A stretch of 17,634 nucleotides of DNA from an uncultured Bacteroides sp. (GCA_900551645.1 URWP01000033.1:1-17634); one strand, 5' to 3'. Positions 8,066 through 16,475 are shown, counted from the first letter of the stretch. The notes: generated by a model not told the origin, from the letters alone. Made by a program: numbers and translations.

Positions 8066-10093
8066 CTAGTTGTTACATTGTTTAAAATCTTGAAAGTTGT
8101 ATGTATTGGTATGAATATTTGTTACAATTTGTCCATCTATCAATGCACGTGATTGTTCTATTCTAGGACCTTTAACTGCAAATCCATATTGCGGCAGTTG
8201 ATATCTTTTTCCACCTACAGTAGCTTCGTAAACAGATTCTCCAAAATTGACAACAACCTCTGTACCATCAGCGAAACAAGTGCGCTGTACCATTCCGTCC
8301 AGAGTCAGGAATTCATGAACTGTCATTTCCTGTCCAGCAATCACCTCATGCAGTTTACATACGTTACGATAAGTCTCTAGAAAAAGTTCACGATTGGCCA
8401 CCCAAGAGCCAGGTTTAGATGGCCCTGCACCACCGGTTTCTTCGTTTGCCCATAACAAAGGTATAGTGCCATACAAAATATTGTAACAATTCTTCATGTC
8501 TGTAAATTTCGGGTCAGCCAACGTTAAGAAATCATTAGCATCCCCCCAATACCAAGTGGATACTACGCAGTCATGGAATACAAGTTCCCATAGAGGAACA
8601 CGGTACTGGGGATTCATGCCCAAAGTCTCATACTGCTCCCATTTATTACCATCCTTATTCATAGGTGGACGAAGATAAGGAGCATCCCAAGCATAATTAT
8701 CTGTTCCTCCACTCATCATACCTTCTACGTAATCAATGACAGGAACAGCCCACCAACGACCATGTTCTCCGCCCACTACAAGACCTTGTGATCGTATATA
8801 ATCGAAAAGACGTACACCTAGCTCTCGTTTTTCAGCACGGGTTAATGGATGTCTTTCATCGTAACACTCATACAAATCTTCGGCTGTAGTCACATCTATG
8901 AAGCGACACAAGAAAGGATATTTAGACAATACTTCAGGAATCACTAATTTAGCCGTGCGTTCCCAAAATACTGGACAGCGTTTCATAGATTGATGTCCAT
9001 CCCAAGTACACCAAGCTAACATGCGAGTACTATCATCTTTCAATACGATATTATCTGGCAAATATTCATGTCCACTATCAATTTTCCCATTAGCTTCTAC
9101 CTGAAAAACATCCTGATATGCATCATAACAACTTGTCAAATAACCTAATTCATTGATACTTTTTAATTCTTCAGGTGTAGAGTTACCATTCATAATCATT
9201 TTTTCCACGCCTGCCTTCTTTGCTTCTTTGGCAAATTCTACTGATTGTTGCCCCCATACATCCACTGCCCCGAAAAGACGTGTCAGATTTGGGTTTTTCT
9301 TTACTTTCTCAGAGAAAGGAACAATCAAACCGCGGTTTTGCGCATAAGTTCGATAGTACTTAGCCAACGCTACATAACCGCCATCAGAAACAAAATGACA
9401 GAGAAGACGGCGTGCATATCCAAAACGCTTTTTGCTGGATATCCAACCTGCTTTGGGCAGAACAATCTCACGCTTTCCAATCTTTACGGGAATCATGTCA
9501 AAGAATGCATCATCCGATGTATCCAATATAATCTCATATCCGTGTCCTTCTTTTGCATCACATACACCTATCCAAGGCATGTCCAATAAAGCGGTAGTAT
9601 AACGTTTATACGGAAACGGGTGAAGATCGGCTGGATAAAGATGTCCGTTACAGAAATCAGCTACAGCTATGGAGCAATGTTCTGAGTCTAACAAGAACGG
9701 ATCAAAAAAAGGAATATCCTCTATCGGAGTATCATGATTTTCCATATCAGCTTCTATCTCCAAGTCTGCAGAGGCTTTTGGAAGACTCAGTTTTACCAAG
9801 AACGGATAATTATTAACTTCCGTTTCGAATGCTATCGCCCATTTATCAGTAGTACTTACTTCATGAACATTCTCTATTTTTTTATCTTTTGAAGCTACTT
9901 GTCGCCACTCTCGATTTCCTTTTTTATCATATACGTTCAATACACCAGTAGGTTGAATGGTTATTTTCAAATGACTATTCTCAATGAACCAAACATCTCC
10001 TTCCTGTGAAACTCCATCGCTTGAACTACAAGCGTAAAATCCCAACAAGACAAAAATTGTCAGGAAAACACTTATTTGCTTAAAAAAATTCAT
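8066..10093 (-). CDS. GH129/GH101-related glycosidase, lipoprotein
   Basis: Recognised as a member of the GH101/GH129-related group, whose characterised members release alpha-linked GalNAc or Gal-GalNAc from serine/threonine of mucin-type glycoproteins. The 675-residue protein has a lipoprotein signal (MNFFKQIS...LLGFYAC, Cys22), a beta-rich N-terminal part (about 35-230), a TIM barrel (about 255-570) and a beta C-terminal domain with TEVVVNFG. Candidate nucleophile Asp400 is in FLCRFIDVTTA and candidate acid/base Glu443 in VVGGEHGRWWA. The 43-residue spacing equals that of Asp435/Glu478 as I recall them for bifidobacterial GH129 NagBb. The ORF runs up to a TTG at 10117, but ATG 10093 gives the compact lipoprotein signal. 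It is the first gene after the susD hairpin. The substrate is unproven; many relatives are annotated only as hypothetical glycosidases. Confidence 0.75.
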   Translation of the reverse strand: MNFFKQISVFLTIFVLLGFYACSSSDGVSQEGDVWFIENSHLKITIQPTGVLNVYDKKGNREWRQVASKDKKIENVHEVSTTDKWAIAFETEVNNYPFLVKLSLPKASADLEIEADMENHDTPIEDIPFFDPFLLDSEHCSIAVADFCNGHLYPADLHPFPYKRYTTALLDMPWIGVCDAKEGHGYEIILDTSDDAFFDMIPVKIGKREIVLPKAGWISSKKRFGYARRLLCHFVSDGGYVALAKYYRTYAQNRGLIVPFSEKVKKNPNLTRLFGAVDVWGQQSVEFAKEAKKAGVEKMIMNGNSTPEELKSINELGYLTSCYDAYQDVFQVEANGKIDSGHEYLPDNIVLKDDSTRMLAWCTWDGHQSMKRCPVFWERTAKLVIPEVLSKYPFLCRFIDVTTAEDLYECYDERHPLTRAEKRELGVRLFDYIRSQGLVVGGEHGRWWAVPVIDYVEGMMSGGTDNYAWDAPYLRPPMNKDGNKWEQYETLGMNPQYRVPLWELVFHDCVVSTWYWGDANDFLTLADPKFTDMKNCYNILYGTIPLLWANEETGGAGPSKPGSWVANRELFLETYRNVCKLHEVIAGQEMTVHEFLTLDGMVQRTCFADGTEVVVNFGESVYEATVGGKRYQLPQYGFAVKGPRIEQSRALIDGQIVTNIHTNTYNFQDFKQCNN

Positions 10094-10170
10094 ATATAAT
10101 TTTATTTTACTTCCCAAAACAATATTGTTAGAATACTCAAATAATTATTGAAAGTTCTGATTAAAATAGA

Positions 10171-10210
10171 AGTCCCTATATTTAGGGAAATACCGCAAAA
10201 TATAGGGACT
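10171..10210 (-). promoter_or_regulatory. Hairpin between susD and the enzyme genes
   Basis: Perfect 13-bp inverted repeat: AGTCCCTATATTT at 10171-10183 and AAATATAGGGACT at 10198-10210, with a 14-nt loop. It begins 19 nt after the susD stop in the 136-nt gap, the longest gap downstream of susC. On the - strand only a weak TCTATTTTAA follows, so partial termination or protection of the susCD mRNA from 3' decay is more likely than full termination. The middle can also form a competing small hairpin (CCCTA/TAGGG). Confidence 0.65.
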
Positions 10211-10229
10211 GTCTAGCTATTATATAATA

Positions 10230-11750
10230 CTAATACCCTTCGTTTTGCTTAATTTTACCTTTTGACTCATCTATTACCTCTTGCGGAATAGGAAAAAGTA
10301 CCATATGCTTATAATCAGCCTCTCTTCCTTCTGGAATATATCCTTGGTCTACTGCTGATTGTATCCATTTTCCATGTCTAATTAAGTCACGTCGACGATG
10401 TCCTTCACAATATAATTCACGGCCGCGTTCATCCAATATAAAGTCACGGAAATTCTCTTTACTAGCTGTAGCTGTAGTTGGAATAGTATTGGGTATACCA
10501 GCACGGGCACGAATCTGCTCTACCAATCCAATAGCTTCCTGTGTAGGACCCTTCTGTTCGTTTATAGCTTCGGCTAACTCCAACAAGACATCAGCGTAAC
10601 GATATACCACTACATCATTACCTGCTTTTTCTGAAATCTGTGTCGGGTCTTCAGGATACTTGACAGGCAAAGCTCCCTTTACTAAATTGGGATAACCATT
10701 GTTACGGCTTGCTAATTTCGTTTCACCATTGCTTATATATTCAAATTCTGTAATAAGTGAAGGTGCCATTGCACGTTCATCTCCTGGTTGTTGAAAATGG
10801 TGATCGTAATATTTCCATGGCATATTATATACATTCCATCTTTGTACTTTACTATTCGTCCAGAAAGAAGGAAGTTCAGGAGGAAGCACATGAGTAGTCC
10901 AGGTATTCCCATTACCATTTGTCTCAGATTGACAAGGTAATGCCCAGATAATTTCATTATTGCGTTCATTCTCTATGCTAAATACAGATGAATAAGTAGG
11001 CTGTAACTTGTATCCTAACCCTTGAATTTTTCGGCAATAGGTTTCAGCATCTGCCCAACGCTTTTCCTGCATATAAAGTTTTTCCAAAATGGTATAGGCA
11101 GCGCCTTTAGTGAGCCGTCCGTATTCAGAATCATCATAAGATACCGGCAAAATCTCTGCAGCAGCTTTCAAATCAGTTTCAATCAATTTAATAAACTCAT
11201 CTTTCGGTAAGCGCTCCAAAATTATCTCATTTTCTGGATGGCGCAGAATTTCAACATCAGTAGTCACATTAGCAGTTCCGTAAAAATCATATAAGAAGAA
11301 GAGATATTGACCACGAATACACTGCAGTTCTGCTATATATTGTTTCTTAACATCATCATCTATAGGAGATTTTTGCAAATCGTCTATGACCAAAGTGGCC
11401 CGATTAGCCTCTTTTACAAACATATTATAGAATTTATACGCTGCATATGTTGTAGAATTCCATTGAAACTTCTCCATAAATTCATAATCATCACGTTGTG
11501 TACCCGTGTCATCTGCACACAAGTTATTTATCATCCAAAATGTTTCCGTCCAACCACCATAAATATCACCAGGTGAGCCTAATGGACTATAAATTCCTGT
11601 TACTGCTGCTTTGGCATCAGATTCTGTTTTGTAAAAATTTTCAGGAATAATCTTATCATATATTACAGGATCTAAATCTAAACAAGATTCCATGCCTATT
11701 CCTAACAAGGCTACCAATGTAATCTGTTTTATATTATTCAAAAGTCTCAT
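10230..11750 (-). CDS. susD-like: SusD/RagB-like glycan-binding outer-membrane lipoprotein
   Basis: Surface lipoprotein that caps the SusC barrel, binds the glycan and delivers it for import. The 506-residue length is typical. The signal peptide ends in GIGMESC with Cys23 as the lipidation site, followed by LDLDP, a usual SusD beginning. The N-terminal SusD-like region holds the TPR-type helices (about 30-230; for example ELQCIRGQYLFFLYDFYG), and the C-terminal RagB/SusD region (about 270-506) shows VVVYRYADVLLELAEAIN, VEQIRARAGIP, ILDERGRELYCEGHRRRDLIRHG and the closing LFPIPQEVIDESKGKIKQNEGY. It starts 12 nt after the susC stop, the standard tandem. Glycan specificity cannot be predicted from the sequence. 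Confidence 0.97.
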   Translation of the reverse strand: MRLLNNIKQITLVALLGIGMESCLDLDPVIYDKIIPENFYKTESDAKAAVTGIYSPLGSPGDIYGGWTETFWMINNLCADDTGTQRDDYEFMEKFQWNSTTYAAYKFYNMFVKEANRATLVIDDLQKSPIDDDVKKQYIAELQCIRGQYLFFLYDFYGTANVTTDVEILRHPENEIILERLPKDEFIKLIETDLKAAAEILPVSYDDSEYGRLTKGAAYTILEKLYMQEKRWADAETYCRKIQGLGYKLQPTYSSVFSIENERNNEIIWALPCQSETNGNGNTWTTHVLPPELPSFWTNSKVQRWNVYNMPWKYYDHHFQQPGDERAMAPSLITEFEYISNGETKLASRNNGYPNLVKGALPVKYPEDPTQISEKAGNDVVVYRYADVLLELAEAINEQKGPTQEAIGLVEQIRARAGIPNTIPTTATASKENFRDFILDERGRELYCEGHRRRDLIRHGKWIQSAVDQGYIPEGREADYKHMVLFPIPQEVIDESKGKIKQNEGY

Positions 11751-11762
11751 ATTAAAATCTAA

Positions 11763-12365
11763 TTAAAAAGTTATATCTACCCCAAAAGACATTGTTGTTT
11801 GAGTCGGATATGCTGCAAGACCGTTCATCTCCGGATCGATGCCGCTATACTTAGTGATAACAAACGGATTTTGAACATCAGCATATAAACGCAAATTTTT
11901 CACTAACTTACTGAAGTTACCTAACTTAGGAAGAGTATATCCTAGTGTTATGTTCTTACAACGCAAGAAGTTTGCGTTCTCCAGCCAAAAGTCCGTGCTG
12001 AAGTTATCATATGGGCTGTTCAGACATGTAGGAAATTTCCCGTTAGGATTGTCATGCGCCCAACGATTTGTTACTTCCGCTAACATGTTAGAACCATTTA
12101 AAATAGCATTCGACCCCTTCAAATAGGAAAGATATGCTGGATTTTCTAACTTTCTACCTAAGTAGCCATAAAAGAAAATATTTAAATCAAAACCTTTATA
12201 AGTAAAAGTATTACCAAATCCTACATAAAATTTGGAAGTAGCTGTGCCCATATATACAATATCAGCCTCGTCCAACTTACCATCCGGACCATCAGTCAGG
12301 TTACCGTTTTCATCACGTCCATGCAAATCTTTATACTTAATCATACCAGGCTTTGCATTTGGCAT
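11763..12365 (-). CDS. susC-like: SusC-like transporter, C-terminal part after a frameshift
   Basis: This frame encodes the last part of the SusC barrel: KPGMIKYKDLHGRDENG, DGKLDEADIVYMGTATSKFYVGFGNTFTYKGFDLNIFF, and the terminal beta strand ending in SFGVDITF with the C-terminal Phe usual for outer-membrane barrels. It directly continues the 12337-15186 product but lies one base out of frame. Read without the extra base, the junction would be DGTCKIPHMPNAKPGM, a natural SusC sequence. The internal ATG at 12365 is unlikely to be a real start; a separate 200-residue barrel fragment would have no signal peptide. It should be treated as the 3' part of one broken or mis-sequenced gene. SusD follows 12 nt later. 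Confidence 0.85.
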   Translation of the reverse strand: MPNAKPGMIKYKDLHGRDENGNLTDGPDGKLDEADIVYMGTATSKFYVGFGNTFTYKGFDLNIFFYGYLGRKLENPAYLSYLKGSNAILNGSNMLAEVTNRWAHDNPNGKFPTCLNSPYDNFSTDFWLENANFLRCKNITLGYTLPKLGNFSKLVKNLRLYADVQNPFVITKYSGIDPEMNGLAAYPTQTTMSFGVDITF

Positions 12366-15186
12366 ATGAGGTATTTTTACAAGTTCCGTCAGGATTCATA
12401 TCCTCAGGTTGTACAAGTCCGTCAGAGAGCATTAGGTAACGTGCATTCAGCATATCATGTTCATTCTCATAAATAGCCTTCTTCCATTGTGGACTTCTTT
12501 CTACCCAACGATCACGATAAAAGGAGAAAACATAGTCTGTAGTCCACTGAAACTCTCCAATCAGATTACGGGTAGTCAAACCCAATTCGAAACCTTTACT
12601 TCCTTTCACACCAATATTAGCAACAATGGTATTGATCGGGTTATAAGACATTAGCTTCTTGGTATCCAATAAATCAGACACCCTACGGGTAAAATATTCC
12701 ATGGAACCCACAATGCGATTATTGAAGAAACCAAAATCAACACCAAAGTTAAATTCGGTGGTAGTTTCCCACTTCAAGTTAGGATTAGCCAATTGAGTCT
12801 GTGTTACACCAGTAGCAACCTGATTTCCAAACGTATAGTTACGCCCTGTATCATATAAAGCCAAGGCATTACTACCAATATTCGCATTACCAGTCTGACC
12901 GAAGCTGACACGCAGTTTAAGATCAGACACTATATCTTGATCTTGCATAAAAGCTTCATTGTTGACACGCCATGCCAAAGCAACTGATGGGAAAAATCCC
13001 CATTTATTGTTTTCTGCAAATTTGGAAGAAGCATCACCACGAAATGTAGCTGCAATCAGATAGCGATTATCATAGTTGTAGTTCAAACGTGCAAACACAG
13101 AACCCAGAACCTCCTCATTGCCATAAGATCCGACAGTAGGTTTGGCTGATTCGCCAGCCCCCAGATTATACCACTTGAAGATATCAGTCAAGAATTTACT
13201 ATTAGAAGCATCTAGTCCATCTGTGAAAAACTTTTGATAAGAATAACCTCCCATCACTGTAAATGAATGTTTCTCCGCAAATGTTTTGTCATAAGTCGCA
13301 GTAATATCGAATACATTGTTGTTTCGGTTGATAAAGGAACGAGTAGCTCTACCATCTTCCTTAAAACCATAAAGTGTAGTTTTAGGCATATAGGTATTAC
13401 GCTCTCCTTTATCTTTTTGAAAACCAGCATTCATACGGATATTCAGCCCCTCTATCGGAGTAACCTGCAGGTAAAAATTACCAAGCAACTCTAAATTATG
13501 ACTTTCATCATCCACTTCCAGTAAAGATACTGGATTAGGCAGAAATGGTTGCTGAGGGTCTATCATATAATCACCGTTTTCATCATAAATTGGTAAAGTA
13601 GGATTTGCAGTCATTGCCGCACGAATAATACCAGCATTTTCATTTTGACTTGTTGTTAATGGGGCATTATCATTAGTACTTTGACTAATACTGAAATTAA
13701 CTCCAGCCTTAATATATTTATTAAATGTTTGATCGAAATTGAAACGTCCAGAATAACGCTCTATACCCGTACTTTTGATAACCCCTTCCTGATTCAAATA
13801 ACTACCTGATACATAGTAAGATGTCTTATTGGTACCACCTGTTAATGAAATGTTATGTTGAGTCATAATGGCATCTCTCTCTACGGCTCCAAGCCAGTCT
13901 GTAGTCTGTGCATTAGCTATATCATCACTAGAATATTTATTCTCATAAGGAGCTACACTATTGGGGTCTGTAGAACCATATGGGTAAATTTTATTATCAG
14001 CTAACCAGTTTTCATAGCCAATTCGATTGTGTTCCGTCATAAAACCAGCTGCATCCAGCATTTTTTCATGCTTGGCTCTTTTGGATAAAGAAACAGAACC
14101 TGAGTATTTCACCATAGGCGCAGCACCTTCTTTTCCTCGTTTAGTAGTAATCAAGACGACACCGTTAGCAGCACGTGCACCATAAATAGAAGTAGCTGCA
14201 GCATCTTTTAACACCTCAATTGACTCAATATCGGCAGGGTTTAAATTATTCAATGGAGATTTACTACCGCCATCGTACTTACCGCCTCCTGGTTCCATAT
14301 TATCCACATTCATCGGATAGCCATCGATAACATACAAAGGTCCGGGATTTCCTGCACCTCCAGCAGCATTACCACGGATTTGTACAGTAACAGCTCCACC
14401 CGGTTGGGCATTATTAAGTGTAATTTGCATACCAGGAGCCTTACCGGAAAGCATTTGTCCCAAAGAAACATTACCAGTCAAGGGTAAATCATCCGCTTTC
14501 ACCTGAGTAATAGCACCTGTAATATCACTTTTCTTCTGTGTACCATAACCGATTACAACTACCTCATCCAAACTTTTAGAGTCTTCACGTAATACAACTT
14601 GTAGGTTGGAAATTTTATCAACCTTTACCTCATATGGTATATAACCGATATAAGTAATAGTAAGCACAGATTTTTCAGGAACATTAAGTTGAAAATTACC
14701 ATTCATATCCGTAATTGTTCCAATACCTCCATTACCTTTTACTACTACGTTAGCTCCAATGATTGCCTCTCCTTTACGATCAACCACGGTACCACTTATC
14801 TTTTTATTACCGGTAGAGTTCGTTTGTTTATTCTGAATCAGGATAATATTTACTCCTTCTATACGATACGTTAAACCTAATTCTTCCAAAGCATCATTCA
14901 GTACCTCCTTCACGGATCCTTTACCATTTTGCAAACTTACAGTCATATTCAAATCAATAGATTTATTTGAAACAAACAAATAATCTGTTTGATTCTCTAC
15001 CGTTTTGATTAACTGAGATAGTTTTAAATTTTTCTTATTAATTTCAATTCTGAGATCTTGTAAATTCTCTGCATACACCATGGATGAAGGTAATAATAAG
15101 CACATGGCGATTGATAAAGAATGTCTAAATTTATTAAAAACACATTCTTTATTCCAAAAGTATTCACTTAAATGCATGTTTTTCAT
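12337..15186 (-). CDS. susC-like: SusC-like TonB-dependent transporter with STN domain, frameshifted near the 3' end
   Basis: Outer-membrane glycan importer powered by TonB. From ATG 15186: signal peptide (hydrophobic stretch ending MVYA, about residue 39), STN signalling domain (about 43-119), carboxypeptidase-D-like domain (about 129-200, KKISGTVVDRKGEAIIGANV), TonB-box-like LDEVVVIGYGTQKK (206-219), plug domain (PLYVIDGYPMN) and barrel. The STN domain marks a transporter that signals to the FecR-like protein encoded just upstream. The ORF extends to ATG 15285, but that adds 33 residues ahead of the signal peptide and runs through leader hairpins, so 15186 (or 15177) is preferred. The frame ends at AKCKAWYD* just after an A5 run (12374-12378 on the + strand), while the missing barrel end continues in another frame. 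One base fewer would give an intact protein of about 1140 residues. Confidence 0.93.
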   Translation of the reverse strand: MKNMHLSEYFWNKECVFNKFRHSLSIAMCLLLPSSMVYAENLQDLRIEINKKNLKLSQLIKTVENQTDYLFVSNKSIDLNMTVSLQNGKGSVKEVLNDALEELGLTYRIEGVNIILIQNKQTNSTGNKKISGTVVDRKGEAIIGANVVVKGNGGIGTITDMNGNFQLNVPEKSVLTITYIGYIPYEVKVDKISNLQVVLREDSKSLDEVVVIGYGTQKKSDITGAITQVKADDLPLTGNVSLGQMLSGKAPGMQITLNNAQPGGAVTVQIRGNAAGGAGNPGPLYVIDGYPMNVDNMEPGGGKYDGGSKSPLNNLNPADIESIEVLKDAAATSIYGARAANGVVLITTKRGKEGAAPMVKYSGSVSLSKRAKHEKMLDAAGFMTEHNRIGYENWLADNKIYPYGSTDPNSVAPYENKYSSDDIANAQTTDWLGAVERDAIMTQHNISLTGGTNKTSYYVSGSYLNQEGVIKSTGIERYSGRFNFDQTFNKYIKAGVNFSISQSTNDNAPLTTSQNENAGIIRAAMTANPTLPIYDENGDYMIDPQQPFLPNPVSLLEVDDESHNLELLGNFYLQVTPIEGLNIRMNAGFQKDKGERNTYMPKTTLYGFKEDGRATRSFINRNNNVFDITATYDKTFAEKHSFTVMGGYSYQKFFTDGLDASNSKFLTDIFKWYNLGAGESAKPTVGSYGNEEVLGSVFARLNYNYDNRYLIAATFRGDASSKFAENNKWGFFPSVALAWRVNNEAFMQDQDIVSDLKLRVSFGQTGNANIGSNALALYDTGRNYTFGNQVATGVTQTQLANPNLKWETTTEFNFGVDFGFFNNRIVGSMEYFTRRVSDLLDTKKLMSYNPINTIVANIGVKGSKGFELGLTTRNLIGEFQWTTDYVFSFYRDRWVERSPQWKKAIYENEHDMLNARYLMLSDGLVQPEDMNPDGTCKNTSYAKCKAWYD

Positions 15187-15193
15187 ATATTTG
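15186..15193 (+). promoter_or_regulatory. Bacteroides-type -7 element, antisense to susC
   Basis: TATATTTG is a perfect match to the Bacteroides -7 consensus TAnnTTTG, on the strand opposite susC and touching its start codon (15184-15186). No clear TTTG -33 box is visible at the expected distance. It would start RNA at about 15198-15202, and a terminator-like hairpin ends about 80 nt later, which raises its credibility. Confidence 0.5.
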
Positions 15194-15198
15194 CTATT

Positions 15199-15283
15199 AT
15201 TATTAATTTTAATGCTAGGACTAGCATTATCTAATGTTTTTTTGAGTCGGTAAATGTTGCAGCATCTACCGACTTTTTCTTTC
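15199..15283 (+). ncRNA. Candidate cis-antisense small RNA opposite the susC leader
   Basis: Inferred transcript of about 80-85 nt. It would contain hairpin 1 (15211-15228, AATGCTA/TAGCATT around GGAC), a T-rich single-stranded stretch, hairpin 2 (15245-15274) and a terminal TTTTTCTTTC. It lies wholly within the fecR-susC intergenic leader, antisense to the susC mRNA 5' region. Work on Bacteroides fragilis describes such antisense RNAs (DonS type) repressing susC-like genes in ECF sigma/anti-sigma PULs, and this locus has that gene arrangement. The exact 5' end is an estimate. The two hairpins could instead be only a structured susC leader. Confidence 0.5.
15245..15283 (+). terminator. Intrinsic terminator-like hairpin with T-run, + strand
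   Basis: AGTCGGTAAATG (15245-15256) pairs with CATCTACCGACT (15263-15274) over a TTGCAG loop: 8 perfect base pairs at the foot, one A-C mismatch, then 3 more. TTTTTCTTTC follows on the + strand only. In the opposite (susC mRNA) strand the mismatch becomes a G-U pair, so the leader RNA can form a full 12-bp stem there. No annotated + strand gene needs a terminator here, which points to a short antisense RNA. Confidence 0.6.
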
Positions 15284-15351
15284 ATTTAAATTCTCTTTTT
15301 ATTATTTCATAGGCTATTTTATTTATGAGTTGAACAATTACAAAAAAAATG

Positions 15352-16293
15352 TCATTTCTTTGTTTCTATATAAATCACATTATCATCTATATTTCTTCGG
15401 TAAACAAAAGAATAATCATTCTGCAACACCTTCAAGGCATGTTCCACTCCATCTAATATACGGAATTTACCATTATATCTTAGTTTACTAAGTAATGAAT
15501 CGTTTATTACAATCTGTATATCAAAAGTCCGTTCGAATATCTTAATTATTTCAGAGAATTGCTTATCTGTTACACATATCAATCCATCTGTCCAACGATA
15601 TTCATCTGAATCTTTTGTATTCGTAACATACAATGAACCACCTTGGGAATATGCAGTCTCACCCGGAGACAAATATACTGATGCTTTATTATTATCAAAA
15701 ACTTTAATTCGTCCCTCGTAGAGACTTGTTTGAAAAACCGAATCTGCAGCATAGGCTGTAACACTAAACGTAGTTCCTAATACCTGAACATTATATTTAT
15801 TGGTCTTGACAATAAAAGGCTCCTTACTTTTGGCAACTTTTAAATAGGCTTCTCCATCCAGCATTATTTCTCTCTTGCCATCTGCAAAAGTCAAAGGATA
15901 CCGAAGGCGGGTATTAGAATTCAACCATATTGTAGTTCCATCTGGTAGCAATAATTTGCTTCGATTGCCAGCCGGTACATAAACCATTTGTGTTTTTTTA
16001 GATTGTTTATCCTGATGATACAGCTCAAAGAAATGCAAACAGCCAATCAAAACAAGTACAGAAGCAGCTATCTTGATTGTATTAATCATCCATTGAGAGA
16101 GGCGAATATGCTTCGGCGAAGTTGCTATGGCTTTCTCATCCATTAGCAATGTGGCATCAAAACGAATTCGTTCCCGTATGAATAGCTTCCGGTTATCTGA
16201 GCTTTCCTCAATCCACTGATGAATAGAATTCTTTTCCTCTTCAGTGGCTATTCCTTCAAAATAGCGATATAATATGTCTTTTTCCATCTTCAT
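15352..16293 (-). CDS. FecR-like anti-sigma factor
   Basis: Inner-membrane regulator that holds the partner ECF sigma factor in the cytoplasm and responds to the STN domain of SusC in the periplasm. Predicted parts, numbered from ATG 16293: cytoplasmic anti-sigma region (1-70, ILYRYFEGIATEEEK), one transmembrane helix (about 72-92, IKIAASVLVLIGCLHFF), FecR domain (about 104-202, VPAGNRSKLLLPDGTTIWLNSNTRLRYP) and a C-terminal DUF4974-type domain (about 238-309, FSEIIKIFERTFDIQI). The length of 313 residues is normal. The ORF begins at a TTG (16326), but ATG at 16293 or 16287 is more likely. It lies 182 nt after the sigma gene and 165 nt before susC, long enough on both sides for separate promoters. 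Confidence 0.95.
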   Translation of the reverse strand: MKMEKDILYRYFEGIATEEEKNSIHQWIEESSDNRKLFIRERIRFDATLLMDEKAIATSPKHIRLSQWMINTIKIAASVLVLIGCLHFFELYHQDKQSKKTQMVYVPAGNRSKLLLPDGTTIWLNSNTRLRYPLTFADGKREIMLDGEAYLKVAKSKEPFIVKTNKYNVQVLGTTFSVTAYAADSVFQTSLYEGRIKVFDNNKASVYLSPGETAYSQGGSLYVTNTKDSDEYRWTDGLICVTDKQFSEIIKIFERTFDIQIVINDSLLSKLRYNGKFRILDGVEHALKVLQNDYSFVYRRNIDDNVIYIETKK

Positions 16294-16475
16294 TTTTTTG
16301 GGGGATTCATAATTAGAGCAACTCAACTTTGCAAAATCCCAAACAGTGACCCTATTTTTTTATATTTTATTTGTCTTTTATTTACAGAAAAGTATGAAAG
16401 GGAAGGTCTTGCCACCGACTGATGGCTTTTGTAAAGGAAATAGAATAAGGTATATATAGTATTACAACTCATTCA
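16294..16475 (-). other. Gap between sigma and anti-sigma genes
   Basis: This AT-rich stretch of 182 nt has no ORF I would defend, no tRNA and no strong hairpin. It is unusually long for a sigma/anti-sigma pair, which are often nearly adjacent, so it may hold a promoter for the anti-sigma gene. A weak - strand match to the -7 element (TACTTTTC, about 16389-16396) is not enough to call one. Confidence 0.4.

Noticed and set aside
12337..12380. Programmed ribosomal or transcriptional frameshift to make full-length SusC
   Set aside because: A five-A run is too short for efficient slippage as usually seen, no stimulatory structure is apparent, and SusC proteins are not known to need one; indel or sequencing error is simpler.
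15187..15285. 33-residue N-terminal extension of SusC from ATG 15285
   Set aside because: It would place a non-hydrophobic leader before the signal peptide and runs through two RNA hairpins; ATG 15186 gives a normal SusC beginning.
16380..16475. Possible small gene or riboswitch between the sigma and anti-sigma genes
   Set aside because: No ORF with a plausible start, no extended pairing and no known riboswitch motif is visible; only short AT-rich repeats.
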